From Pseudomonas chlororaphis subsp. aurantiaca (GTDB lineage Bacteria; Pseudomonadota; Gammaproteobacteria; Pseudomonadales; Pseudomonadaceae), in the NCBI RefSeq assembly GCF_013466605.1, contig NZ_CP059162.1, positions 620,001-684,000 on the forward strand: a stretch of 64,000 nucleotides of DNA, in the 5' to 3' direction. Both the position numbers and the translations under genes were made by a program. Shown here piece after piece: positions 19,242 through 28,457 of this stretch; position 1 is the first letter of the stretch, and each line of letters begins with the position of its first letter. The notes below the pieces were generated by a model, which was not told the DNA's origin, searched no databases, and saw only the letters and a program-made list of their open reading frames with translations.

Positions 19242-20110
19242 TGAGCAATAAATCGCTGATCGCCCTTATCGTCGGCGTCGTCGTGGCGATCGCTGCCTGG
19301 AACTGCTTCTACATCGTCGCTCAGACCGAGCGCGCGGTGTTGCTGCAGTTCGGTCGTGTGGTCCAGGCTGACGTTCAGCCGGGCCTGCATGTGAAAGTGC
19401 CCTATGTGAACCAGGTGCGTAAGTTCGACGCTCGCCTGATGACCCTGGATGCACCGACCCAGCGTTTCCTGACGCTGGAAAAGAAAGCCGTGATGGTCGA
19501 TGCCTATGCCAAATGGCGCGTGAAGGATGCGGAGCGTTTCTACACCGCGACTTCCGGCCTCAAGCAGATCGCCGACGAGCGTCTTTCCCGTCGTCTGGAG
19601 TCGGGCCTGCGTGACCAGTTCGGTAAGCGCACCCTGCACGAAGTGGTGTCCGGTGAGCGTGATGCGCTGATGGCGGATATCACGGCTTCGCTCAACAAGA
19701 TGGCCGAGAAAGAGCTGGGCATCGAAGTGGTCGATGTCCGGGTCAAGACCATCGACTTGCCGAAGGAGGTGAACCGCAGCGTCTTCGAGCGCATGAGCAC
19801 CGAGCGTGAGCGTGAAGCTCGTGAACACCGCGCCAAGGGTAACGAGCTGGCGGAAGGTATTCGTGCCGACGCCGATCGTCAGCGCCGCGTACTGCTGGCC
19901 GAGGCCTATCGTGAGTCGGAAGAGATTCGCGGTGACGGCGATGCCAAGGCCGCAGCCATTTACTCCAAGGCCTACGGTCAGGACCAGGAGTTCTACGGTT
20001 TCTACCGTAGCCTGCGTGCCTATCGCGAAAGCTTCGCGAACAAATCCGACGTCATGGTCCTGGATCCAAGCAGCGACTTTTTCCGTTATCTGGAAAAGGC
20101 CAAGCCTTGA
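19241..20110 (+). CDS. hflC: FtsH protease modulator HflC
   Basis: Partner of HflK. The 289-residue protein has an N-terminal membrane anchor (ALIVGVVVAIAAWNCFYIVA) and an SPFH domain starting IVAQTERAVLLQFGRVVQ. A charged coiled coil (FERMSTEREREAREHRAKGN) precedes a C-terminal part ending in SDFFRYLEKAKP, as in HflC proteins. Translation is coupled to hflK by a TGATG overlap. In E. coli a small DUF2065 gene (yjeT) follows hflC; none is present here. Confidence 0.96.
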   Translation: MSNKSLIALIVGVVVAIAAWNCFYIVAQTERAVLLQFGRVVQADVQPGLHVKVPYVNQVRKFDARLMTLDAPTQRFLTLEKKAVMVDAYAKWRVKDAERFYTATSGLKQIADERLSRRLESGLRDQFGKRTLHEVVSGERDALMADITASLNKMAEKELGIEVVDVRVKTIDLPKEVNRSVFERMSTEREREAREHRAKGNELAEGIRADADRQRRVLLAEAYRESEEIRGDGDAKAAAIYSKAYGQDQEFYGFYRSLRAYRESFANKSDVMVLDPSSDFFRYLEKAKP

Positions 20111-20425
20111 TGCGACGTTGACCTGAATCGCCCCGCCCGGCGGCTAAAGTGTCTGGCGGGGTGATCCTTTGGGAAAACGAGTGTATGATGCGGCAGCCGG
20201 GAAATTCCCGGCTTTTTTGCGTCTGCACGTTTGATTGTGGTTGTTGGTGCAAGACGGCGAGTTGAACGACTCGACAGCTTTTTTCGAGGAAAGTGAGTGG
20301 CGAAGCCGGTTTCAGGCTTTTCGCCCCGTCGCCCATGCGCGTGGTTTGCGCATGAGCCGATCATTTTCTGCTTCACTCAAGGCCCGCCCATAGGCTGGCC
20401 GCCTGGATCACAGGGGAATGGCGTA
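20111..20425 (+). other. Non-coding gap between hflC and hisZ with two hairpins
   Basis: No plausible gene lies in these 315 bp. Two inverted repeats are visible: CCCCGCC/GGCGGGG (20131-20161, no T-run) and GCCGGG/CCCGGC followed by six T (20195-20218). The second is a good intrinsic terminator for hflC. The remaining 200 bp before hisZ probably hold the hisZ-purA promoter, but I cannot pick out a convincing -35/-10 pair. The DUF2065 gene often found at this spot is missing. Confidence 0.6.
20195..20219 (+). terminator. Intrinsic terminator after hflC
   Basis: The stem GCCGGG / CCCGGC with a 4-nt loop (AAAT) is followed by TTTTTT. It probably ends the hfq-hflXKC transcript. Confidence 0.8.
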
Positions 20426-21613
20426 ATGGCAACGGTAGACCGCTGGCTGCTGCCAGATGGCATCGAAGAAGTACTGCCACCTGAGGCGGCGCGCATTGAA
20501 GTTGCGCGTCGTCAGGTGTTGGATCTGTTCCAGAGTTGGGGTTACGAGTTCGTCGTGACCCCTCATATCGAGTATCTGGAATCCTTGCTGACCGGCGCGG
20601 GCCAGGACCTCGACCTGCGTACCTTCAAGGTCATCGACCCGCAATCGGGTCGGCAGATGGGTTTCCGCGCCGACATTACGCCGCAGGTGGCCCGTATCGA
20701 TGCGCATACCCTGCGTCGCGAAGGCCCGAGCCGCCTGTGCTATGCCGGTAGCGTGCTGCATGCGCAGCCGCGTGCCTTGTCGTCCTCGCGCAGCCCGATT
20801 CAATTGGGCGCCGAGTTGTATGGCGATGCGAGCCCGAGCAGCGATGTTGAAGTCATCAGCCTGATGCTGGCGATGCTGCAGCTGGCCGATGTGCCGGATG
20901 TGCACATGGACCTGGGGCATGTCGGTATCTACCGTGGCCTGGCCCGCGCGGCCGGCCTCTCCGGCGAAGTGGAACAGCAACTGTTCGATGCCCTGCAACG
21001 CAAGGCCATCGACGAGGTCATTACCTTGACCGAAGGCCTGCCGGCCGATCTGTCCGGCATGCTGCGGGCGCTGGTCGACCTGTGCGGCGGCCGTGAAGTG
21101 CTGTCTGCGGCCCGCGAGCGTCTGGCCAATGCACCGGCGCCAGTGCTGGCGGCGCTGGACGACCTGCTGGCGATTGCCGAGCGTCTTTCCGTGCGTTTCC
21201 CTGAATTGCCGCTGTACTTCGATCTGGGCGAACTGCGTGGCTACCACTACCACACCGGTGTGGTGTTCGCGGTGTTCGTGCCGGGCGTTGGCCAGTCCAT
21301 TGCCCAGGGCGGTCGTTACGACGACATCGGCGCCGACTTCGGTCGCGCCCGTCCGGCAACCGGTTTCTCTACCGATTTGAAAACCCTGGTGACCCTGGGG
21401 CGTGCTGAGATCGAGCTACCGTCTGGCGGTATCTGGATGCCGGACAGTACGGATGCAGCCCTCTGGCAGCAGGTTTGCCAGTTGCGCAGTGAGGGTCAGC
21501 GCGTGGTTCAGGCCTTGCCTGGACAACCATTGGCCGCCGCCCGTGAAGCGGACTGCGACCGGCAATTGATTCAGCAGAACGGGCTTTGGCAAGTATTGCC
21601 GCTGGCTTCTTGA
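20426..21613 (+). CDS. hisZ: ATP phosphoribosyltransferase regulatory subunit HisZ
   Basis: A histidyl-tRNA-synthetase-like protein that activates the short, catalytic HisG in the first step of histidine synthesis. The 395-residue protein keeps the class II synthetase fold: motif-2-like [20 protein letters not shown] and [17 protein letters not shown]. It lacks the C-terminal anticodon-binding domain of a true HisS. The ATG at 20426 ([20 protein letters not shown]) follows AGGGGAA. It is next to purA, with 54 bp between, and the two are probably cotranscribed. Confidence 0.95.
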   Translation: MATVDRWLLPDGIEEVLPPEAARIEVARRQVLDLFQSWGYEFVVTPHIEYLESLLTGAGQDLDLRTFKVIDPQSGRQMGFRADITPQVARIDAHTLRREGPSRLCYAGSVLHAQPRALSSSRSPIQLGAELYGDASPSSDVEVISLMLAMLQLADVPDVHMDLGHVGIYRGLARAAGLSGEVEQQLFDALQRKAIDEVITLTEGLPADLSGMLRALVDLCGGREVLSAARERLANAPAPVLAALDDLLAIAERLSVRFPELPLYFDLGELRGYHYHTGVVFAVFVPGVGQSIAQGGRYDDIGADFGRARPATGFSTDLKTLVTLGRAEIELPSGGIWMPDSTDAALWQQVCQLRSEGQRVVQALPGQPLAAAREADCDRQLIQQNGLWQVLPLAS

Positions 21614-22960
<1,347 letters not shown>

Positions 22961-22980
22961 TAAGTCGTTGATGTAAAAAA

Positions 22981-23010
22981 CAAAGGCCCCTCTTCAGGGG
23001 CCTTTGTCGT
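22981..23010 (+). terminator. Terminator after purA
   Basis: A 9-bp perfect stem (AAAGGCCCC / GGGGCCTTT) with a 6-nt loop, flanked by A-rich sequence on the left. It is short of a long T-run, but the A/T ends of the stem serve that role. Confidence 0.8.
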
Positions 23011-23024
23011 TTCTGCCTGTCACA

Positions 23025-23040
23025 CGGCACGACCCTTGCT
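23025..23040 (+). promoter_or_regulatory. Sigma-54 (-24/-12) promoter for the chemoreceptor gene
   Basis: The sequence CGGCACGACCCTTGCT matches the TGGCACG-N4-TTGCW consensus at all positions except the first. The invariant GG and GC are exactly 10 bases apart. Transcription would start near 23051, about 48 bp before the GTG start of the chemoreceptor. Confidence 0.75.
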
Positions 23041-23098
23041 GTGATTTCCCCTTCCAGAGTGCCATCAGTTTGATGGCGTTGAAGTAGAGGGATTTCCT

Positions 23099-25033
23099 GT
23101 GTCGGCCGTTCTCTCACTGTTACAAAGCCGTTTGTTGCGGCCTGTGTTCGTTACTCTTGGTATCGCCCTTTTGGTGCAGGTGCTGGTTGCCGTTGCCCTG
23201 ACCCGGAGCACGGTGACGGCGCTGGAGGCCGACCTGGCCGCGCGTCTGGGCGTCGATAGCCAGAAGCTCTCCGGCGAGCTGGAGCAGGCGGCTCGCGAAG
23301 TCACCTTGAGCCTGGAAAGCCTTTCCAGCAGTACCCGACAGCGCTTGACCGCCGGGCTGTCCTCGCGTCTGGAGGAAGAGCAGGCGCAATTGCGGGCGAC
23401 GCTGGAGAAGGATCTCAAGGATTCGGCCAACGATATGGCCCAGTTGCTCGCTTCGGTGGCGCCGCGCGCCATGTGGGACAGCGACGTCCCAACCCTCTCC
23501 GAGTTCGCCCGGCGCGCCCAGCGCAATCCCAACGTGCTGTTCGTGGTATACGACGACGCCAATGGCGAGCACCTGACCCGTTACCTGAACCGGGAAAACC
23601 CGATCAACAAGGCGCTGCTGGAAAAGGGCAAGGGCGATCGCGCCCTGGATAAGGTGCTGGACGCGGCCAAGAACGATCCATCGGTCTATTACCTGGAGGC
23701 TTCCATCAGCCCTAACGGCGTGGAAATCGGCAAGGTGCTGATGGGGGTTTCCACGGCGTCGGTCGAGGCGGACGTAGCGGCGTTGGACAAGCGCTTCGCA
23801 GCCTTGATCGCCAGCAGCGATCGGTTGGTGGGCGATAGCCTCAAGGGCGCTTCGGCGGACAGTTCGGCGGCCATGCGCGCGCGCCTGCAGTCGGCGCAAA
23901 CCACCGCTTCGGACATGCAGGCCAACACCGCCGGTACTGTGCAGGATGCGGCGGCCACTCTGCGCTGGCGCATTGGCGTGGGCCTGGCGCTGGTCGGCTG
24001 CGGGGTCCTGCTGTTGCTGGCGGTGGTGCTGGGGCGTCGGGTGGTCAGCAAGCTGCATCTGCTGATCGCCGCGCTGAATGATCTGGCGGCCGGTGAGGGC
24101 GATCTGACCAAACGGGTCCAGCTCAAGAGCAATGACGAGATCGGCGACATGGCGTCGGCGGTCAACCGCTTTGTCGACAAGTTGCAGCCGATCGTGCGCG
24201 AGGCGGGCGATGTGGCGCAGCGCACTGGCGTCGAAATCGGTGCAATGAGCCTGCGTAATGCCGGGGCCGACGCTGCGGCTGAGGCCCAGCGCGACGAGGT
24301 GGCGGAGAGCTTGCGGGCGCTGTCGCAGATGGCTGATGAAGCCCAGGCGGAAAGCCAGGCGATGCAGGCGGCCTTGCAGCAGGTGGTGGAGATCCGCCAG
24401 GCGACCGACGAAAACACCCGGACCTCGGCCCGGGTGGGCAGCCTGATCGAGGCGCTGGCGGGGCAGGTCGACACGGGCGCCAAGGTCATCGAGCGCCTGG
24501 CGCAGCAGAGCGAACAGATCGAGGTGGTGTTGACGGTGATTCACGGCATCGCCGAGCAGACCAACCTGCTGGCCTTGAATGCGGCCATCGAGGCGGCACG
24601 GGCCGGGGAAACCGGGCGCGGCTTTGCGGTGGTGGCCGACGAGGTCAGGGCGCTGGCGAGCAAGACGCAAAGCTCTACCGGGGATATCCAGGCGCATATC
24701 GGTGCTCTGCAGCAGGGCGCGCGCGAAGCGGTGGCGGCGATCGGCCAGGCCGGAAGGCAGGCCAGCGAAGGTCTGCTGGTGCTGCGCGACAGTGCGCGGT
24801 TGCAACAGTCGGTGCAATCGTCGGTGGAACAGGTGCACGCGGCGATTGGCCTGGCGACCCAGGCGGCGGCCCATCAGGCTCAGGGGGCGCAAGCGGTGCG
24901 CGGTCGGGTCGAAACCATCCATGCCCAGGCCGAGCGTGCGGCTCAGGCGGTGGTGGAAACCACGGCCAGCGGCAAGGTGCTGGATGGCCTGGCGGCACAA
25001 TTGAAGGCCAGCCTGGGGCAGTTCCGGGCTTGA
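23099..25033 (+). CDS. Methyl-accepting chemotaxis protein
   Basis: Transmembrane chemoreceptor of 644 residues. A first membrane span lies at about 14-34. A long periplasmic region (about 35-288) combines predicted coiled coil and a compact mixed part; it does not show a clear Cache motif to me, so the ligand is unknown. A second span lies at about 290-312, followed by a HAMP domain ([20 protein letters not shown]) and a cytoplasmic signalling coiled coil. The conserved hairpin tip is [20 protein letters not shown] (near 485-505). The start is GTG at 23099 after GAGGG. No C-terminal pentapeptide for CheR/CheB is seen. It is preceded by a sigma-54-type promoter and followed by a hairpin. Confidence 0.92.
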   Translation: MSAVLSLLQSRLLRPVFVTLGIALLVQVLVAVALTRSTVTALEADLAARLGVDSQKLSGELEQAAREVTLSLESLSSSTRQRLTAGLSSRLEEEQAQLRATLEKDLKDSANDMAQLLASVAPRAMWDSDVPTLSEFARRAQRNPNVLFVVYDDANGEHLTRYLNRENPINKALLEKGKGDRALDKVLDAAKNDPSVYYLEASISPNGVEIGKVLMGVSTASVEADVAALDKRFAALIASSDRLVGDSLKGASADSSAAMRARLQSAQTTASDMQANTAGTVQDAAATLRWRIGVGLALVGCGVLLLLAVVLGRRVVSKLHLLIAALNDLAAGEGDLTKRVQLKSNDEIGDMASAVNRFVDKLQPIVREAGDVAQRTGVEIGAMSLRNAGADAAAEAQRDEVAESLRALSQMADEAQAESQAMQAALQQVVEIRQATDENTRTSARVGSLIEALAGQVDTGAKVIERLAQQSEQIEVVLTVIHGIAEQTNLLALNAAIEAARAGETGRGFAVVADEVRALASKTQSSTGDIQAHIGALQQGAREAVAAIGQAGRQASEGLLVLRDSARLQQSVQSSVEQVHAAIGLATQAAAHQAQGAQAVRGRVETIHAQAERAAQAVVETTASGKVLDGLAAQLKASLGQFRA

Positions 25034-25065
25034 GTTTCCATAAGGCTTGAGTATTTTAGGGGGGG

Positions 25066-25093
25066 GCTCCTACAGAAGACTTTCTGTAGGAGC
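25066..25093. terminator. Hairpin between chemoreceptor and hitB (REP-derived)
   Basis: A 12-bp inverted repeat (GCTCCTACAGAA / TTCTGTAGGAGC, 4-nt loop) lies between the convergent genes. It resembles the outer part of the local REP elements and probably blocks read-through in both directions. No T-run is present. Confidence 0.65.
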
Positions 25094-25097
25094 GGGC

Positions 25098-26663
25098 TCA
25101 GCGGCTCAGATACATCCTCGTCGTCAGCAGATAGACCGGTAAGCCCGACACCAGAATCAACAGCGCCGCATAAGGCGCTGCGGCTGCAAACTCCACATTC
25201 GCCGTGTGCGCCCAGACTTCCGTTGCCAGCGTATTCAGCCCGGTCGGGCTGAGCAGCAGGGTGGCCGTCAGCTCCTTCATGGCATCCAGGAATACCAGGG
25301 CGAAGGCGGCTCCCAGCGCGGGGGAAATGATCGGCAGGGTCACGCGGCAGAATGCCGTGAATGAGGAGGCGCCGAGAGTGCGGGCTGCTTCCTCGAGTTG
25401 CGGCGCCGCCTTGTTCAGGGCGGTGCGGATCGGCGCCTGCGCCAGGGGCAGGAACAGCAGGGCGTAGGCGATCAGCAGCAGGGCCGAGGTCTGATACAGC
25501 GCCGGCACGTAGTGCAGGGCAAAAAACACCAGTGTCAGGGCGATCACCAGGCCTGGCAGGGCGTGCAGCAGGTAAGGCAGGCGTTCGGCCCAGAGGGCCA
25601 GGCGACCCTTGTGGCGCACCACCAACAGCCCGACCGGTAGCGCCAGCGCCAGGCACAGTGCCGCGCCACCCAGTGACAGCGCCAGGGAGGAGAGCAAGGC
25701 TTCGCCGATGGCGGCTACCGGGAACGCAGCCGATGAGCCGACGGCCAGCCAGTACGCCAGCATGCCCAGCGGAATGCCGCTGCCGATCAGGCTCAGCAGC
25801 GCGCAGTACAGTTGCCCGCCAATCGCCCACTTGCCCAGGCGTACCTGCTCGGCATGTCGCGCCGCGCCCTGGCCGGTCCGTACATGACGACCTTTGCCAC
25901 GAATCCGCAACTCCAGCCACAGCAGGGCCAGGCACAGCGCCAGCAACACGGCGGAAAGCATCGCCGCGTTGGCGTTGCTGAACTCCAGCTCGAACTGCTG
26001 ATAGATCGCGGTAGTGAAGGTTTGCAGGCCGATGATCGACAGTGCGCCGAACTCCACCAGCATGTGCAGGGCGATCAGCAGCGAGCCGGACAGCAGCGAC
26101 GGCCAGAGCAGGGGCAGGGTGATCCGGAAGAACACGCCCCAGCGATGCTGTCCGAGGGTGCGGGCCGACTCCTCCAGGGAGGGGTCGAGATTGCGCAGGG
26201 TAGCCGCGACAGGCAGGAATACTAGCGGGTACTTGGACAGGCTCATGACCAGGATCGCCCCGCCCAGGCCTTCGAAGCTGGCGCTGAGGGAGACCCAGGT
26301 GAAGCTGCTGACGAAGGCTGGTACGGCAAAGGGCAGGCACAGGACTACGCCCCAGAGGCGCCGCCCCGGCAAGTCGCTGCGTTCCAGCAGCCAGGCCAGC
26401 GACAGGCCGACGATGGCGCAGGTGACGGTCACACCTATGAGCAGCAGCAAAGTATTGCGCAGCAGGCCGAATACATAGGGGCGCCACAACAGATGCAGGG
26501 CTTCGGCCCAGCCGGCCTGCCAGGCCTTGAGCCCGACATAGAGCAATGGCAGCAGGCTGAGTCCGACCAGCAGCAGGACCGGCAGCAGCAGCCAGATCGA
26601 TGGTCCCTTGCGCCTCGGTATGTAGGTTGTGCGCGAGGCGGGGGCGGGCAGCGATGCGCTCAT
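25098..26663 (-). CDS. hitB: Ferric iron ABC transporter, fused-repeat permease
   Basis: Inner-membrane permease of the FbpB/SfuB/HitB type, which imports Fe3+ delivered by a periplasmic binding protein. The 521-residue protein contains two homologous halves, each with about six membrane spans and an EAA loop: ESARTLGQHRWGVFFRITLP in the first half and EEAARTLGASSFTAFCRVTL in the second. The length is usual for the family. Its ATG overlaps the hitA stop (TGATG), so the two are translationally coupled. No ABC ATPase gene follows; the next element is a hairpin and the convergent chemoreceptor. Confidence 0.9.
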   Translation of the reverse strand: MSASLPAPASRTTYIPRRKGPSIWLLLPVLLLVGLSLLPLLYVGLKAWQAGWAEALHLLWRPYVFGLLRNTLLLLIGVTVTCAIVGLSLAWLLERSDLPGRRLWGVVLCLPFAVPAFVSSFTWVSLSASFEGLGGAILVMSLSKYPLVFLPVAATLRNLDPSLEESARTLGQHRWGVFFRITLPLLWPSLLSGSLLIALHMLVEFGALSIIGLQTFTTAIYQQFELEFSNANAAMLSAVLLALCLALLWLELRIRGKGRHVRTGQGAARHAEQVRLGKWAIGGQLYCALLSLIGSGIPLGMLAYWLAVGSSAAFPVAAIGEALLSSLALSLGGAALCLALALPVGLLVVRHKGRLALWAERLPYLLHALPGLVIALTLVFFALHYVPALYQTSALLLIAYALLFLPLAQAPIRTALNKAAPQLEEAARTLGASSFTAFCRVTLPIISPALGAAFALVFLDAMKELTATLLLSPTGLNTLATEVWAHTANVEFAAAAPYAALLILVSGLPVYLLTTRMYLSR

Positions 26664-27688
26664 CAGTTCAGGCCGACTTCGCGTTCCAGTTCCAGGGCTT
26701 CTTCGGCGTTGCCAAGGTCGGCCGGGGTGACTTTCGGCGCTTGCAGCTCACTGAACGGCTTGAGGCCGCGATCCGATTCCAGGCCTTTGCGCAGCGGGTA
26801 TTCGGCGGTGGTCTGGGTGATCACGCGCTGGCCTTCTTCGCTGGCCATATAGGCGAGGAATTGCTGGGCTTCCTTGGGGTGTTTGCTGGACTTGAGTACC
26901 GCGGCGCTGGATACGGTGATCAGCCCGCCGGCATCGCCGCCGGTGAAATAGTGCAGCTTCGAGTCCAGCTGGCCTTTTTCGCGTTGCAGGGCGAACCAGT
27001 AATAGTTGTTCACCAGCACGGTGGCGACTTCGCTGTTTTCCACGGCCTTCAAGGCCACCATGTTATTGCTGTAGGTCTTGCCGAAGGCGCGCAGGCCGGT
27101 CAGCCATTCCTCGGCGGCGTCCATTCCGTGCAGCTTGATGATTGCCACGGCCTGTTCCTGGAATGCGCCGCTGGTAGGAACGAAACCTACCTTGCCTTGC
27201 CATTGTGGCTGGGAGAACTCCATCACCGATGCCGGCAGGTCCTTTTCGTCGATCAGCTTCGGGTTGAACGCCACCACGCGGACGCGGGCGGTGATGCCGA
27301 TCCAGGTGCCGTTGCCGGCGACGTAATCCTTGGGCAGGACTTCAAGGGTCGCGGCATCGGTCTTGGCCAGCAGGCCCTGCTCGCCGAGTTTGTTCAGGGG
27401 CGGTGATTCTTCGGTGTAGATCACGTCGGCGGGAGAGCGTTCGCCTTCTTCCGCGATCTGGCTGGCAAGCTGGTTGCTGCTGCCTTTGCGCACATTGACG
27501 TGAATGCCGGTCTTGGCCTCGAAAGCCTTGGCGATGGCGTCGCCGACTTCCTTGTGTTGGCCGTTGTAGAGGGTCAGGGAAACCGGGTCGGCTGCTTGAG
27601 TGAGTGGAGATGCCAGGGTCAGGCCCAGCAAAGTGATGGTCAAGCCACGCAGAAGGGATGTTGGAAGGAAGGTGTTTTTAAACATCAT
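26663..27688 (-). CDS. hitA: Ferric iron ABC transporter, periplasmic binding protein
   Basis: Periplasmic Fe3+-binding protein of the FbpA/HitA type. The 341-residue precursor has a signal peptide of about 33 residues (cleavage near TQA-ADP). The mature part begins with the family pattern VSLTLYNGQHKEVGDAIAKA. It keeps the adjacent tyrosine pair Tyr229-Tyr230 (in NNYYWFAL), the iron ligands of FbpA. I chose the ATG at 27688, eight bases after GAGGAA; the adjacent ATG at 27685 or an upstream start are less likely. It is the first gene of a two-gene operon with hitB. Confidence 0.9.
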   Translation of the reverse strand: MMFKNTFLPTSLLRGLTITLLGLTLASPLTQAADPVSLTLYNGQHKEVGDAIAKAFEAKTGIHVNVRKGSSNQLASQIAEEGERSPADVIYTEESPPLNKLGEQGLLAKTDAATLEVLPKDYVAGNGTWIGITARVRVVAFNPKLIDEKDLPASVMEFSQPQWQGKVGFVPTSGAFQEQAVAIIKLHGMDAAEEWLTGLRAFGKTYSNNMVALKAVENSEVATVLVNNYYWFALQREKGQLDSKLHYFTGGDAGGLITVSSAAVLKSSKHPKEAQQFLAYMASEEGQRVITQTTAEYPLRKGLESDRGLKPFSELQAPKVTPADLGNAEEALELEREVGLN

Positions 27689-27726
27689 TCGCAGGGTTCC
27701 TCGCTGTGGCGCCGCAAAAACTTGTA

Positions 27727-27746
27727 ACAATCATAAACGATATTGT
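27727..27746. promoter_or_regulatory. AT-rich inverted repeat upstream of hitA (possible operator)
   Basis: ACAAT-N10-ATTGT lies about 40-60 bp upstream of the hitA start, in the most AT-rich part of the gap. Iron control by Fur would be expected for this operon. The match to the Fur 19-mer is poor, so the factor is left open. Confidence 0.3.
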
Positions 27747-27828
27747 TTCTCATGTGCGGCTTGATGGGCTGGATAGTCCGAAGGAGAGGGCGCTTTGGTG
27801 GGGGAAATAATTGTTGTGGGCCAGAAAC

Positions 27829-27856
27829 GCAAAAACCCGCTTTCGCGGGTTTTTGT
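27829..27856 (-). terminator. Terminator of the downstream tRNA-Leu gene
   Basis: An AAAAACCCGC / GCGGGTTTTT hairpin with a 4-nt loop. Read on the minus strand it follows the tRNA-Leu gene at 27890-27976 and gives a stem with a T-run. The same sequence recurs at 28082-28108. Confidence 0.85.
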
Positions 27857-27889
27857 GAGACTTCACAGCTATGCTGTGAAACTTGAATA

Positions 27890-27976
27890 TGGTGCCCAGA
27901 AGAAGACTCGAACTTCCACGGCCTTGCGGCCACCAGCACCTGAAGCTGGCGTGTCTACCAATTTCACCATCTGGGC
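27890..27976 (-). tRNA. tRNA-Leu (anticodon CAG), copy 2
   Basis: The 87-nt gene (with encoded CCA) folds as a class II tRNA. The acceptor arms are GCCCAGA / TCTGGGC, the anticodon stem is CCAGC / GCTGG around the loop TTCAGGT (anticodon CAG, reading CUG), and a long variable arm is built on TGGCCGC / GCGGCCA-type pairing. The T arm contains GTTCGAGTC. It has its own promoter at 28011-28039 and a terminator at 27829-27856. The tRNA sequence appears identical to that of the other copy. Confidence 0.97.
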
Positions 27977-28010
27977 AGTATCAGCAGCGTTGCCGCTGTT
28001 GATGGGGCGA

Positions 28011-28039
28011 ACTATACGGAGCGCCTTTGAATCTGTAAA
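28011..28039 (-). promoter_or_regulatory. Sigma-70 promoter of tRNA-Leu copy 2
   Basis: On the minus strand, TTTACA and TATAGT are separated by 17 bp, about 35 bp upstream of the mature tRNA 5' end. The segment after the -10 (TCGCCCC) is GC-rich, as expected for a stringently controlled stable-RNA promoter. Confidence 0.8.
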
Positions 28040-28081
28040 GCCCTGTTTTGACTTAGATTCAATAAATCAAACACTTAGAAT

Positions 28082-28108
28082 GCAAAAACCCGCTTTCGCG
28101 GGTTTTTG
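28082..28108 (-). terminator. Terminator of the upstream tRNA-Leu gene
   Basis: The same AAAAACCCGC / GCGGGTTTTT hairpin as at 27829-27856, placed after tRNA-Leu copy 1 and before the promoter of copy 2 in the direction of transcription. Confidence 0.85.
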
Positions 28109-28146
28109 GAGGAGTCTGAAGATTCAAATGATCTGCAGCTCTGAAT

Positions 28147-28233
28147 TGGTGCCCAGAAGAAGACTCGAACTTCCACGGCCTTGCGGCCACCAGCACCTGA
28201 AGCTGGCGTGTCTACCAATTTCACCATCTGGGC
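28147..28233 (-). tRNA. tRNA-Leu (anticodon CAG), copy 1
   Basis: An 87-nt tRNA-Leu gene with the same sequence as the copy 257 bp away: anticodon CAG in the loop TTCAGGT, acceptor GCCCAGA / TCTGGGC, encoded CCA. It is preceded by its own promoter (28268-28296) and followed by its own terminator (28082-28108), so the two genes are separate transcription units. CUG is the main leucine codon in this GC-rich genome, which fits multiple copies. Confidence 0.97.
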
Positions 28234-28267
28234 AGTATCGACAACGTCTCCGTCGTCGATGGCGCGC

Positions 28268-28296
28268 ACTATACGGACCACCTTTTGAGCTGTAAA
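28268..28296 (-). promoter_or_regulatory. Sigma-70 promoter of tRNA-Leu copy 1
   Basis: On the minus strand, TTTACA and TATAGT have a 17-bp spacer and a GC-rich discriminator (GCGCGCC). The layout is nearly the same as the promoter of the other copy, while the flanks have diverged. Confidence 0.8.
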
Positions 28297-28457
28297 CCCC
28301 TGATCTTGAAAATATTGAAAAAAATTCGTCGACGGCTTTTACAGGATGGTTCTGAAGCCTCTGAAGGACTTTTCGGAGCCTGTCTTAGCCTGAAATTTCC
28401 CGTTTCAATACGCGTATGCCAAACTAACCCGCATATAGACAAGGTGAAATTTATCTA

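Noticed and set aside
27727..27746. Canonical Fur box before hitA.
   Set aside because: Only the outer ACAAT/ATTGT arms match each other; the 19-mer Fur consensus is not met.
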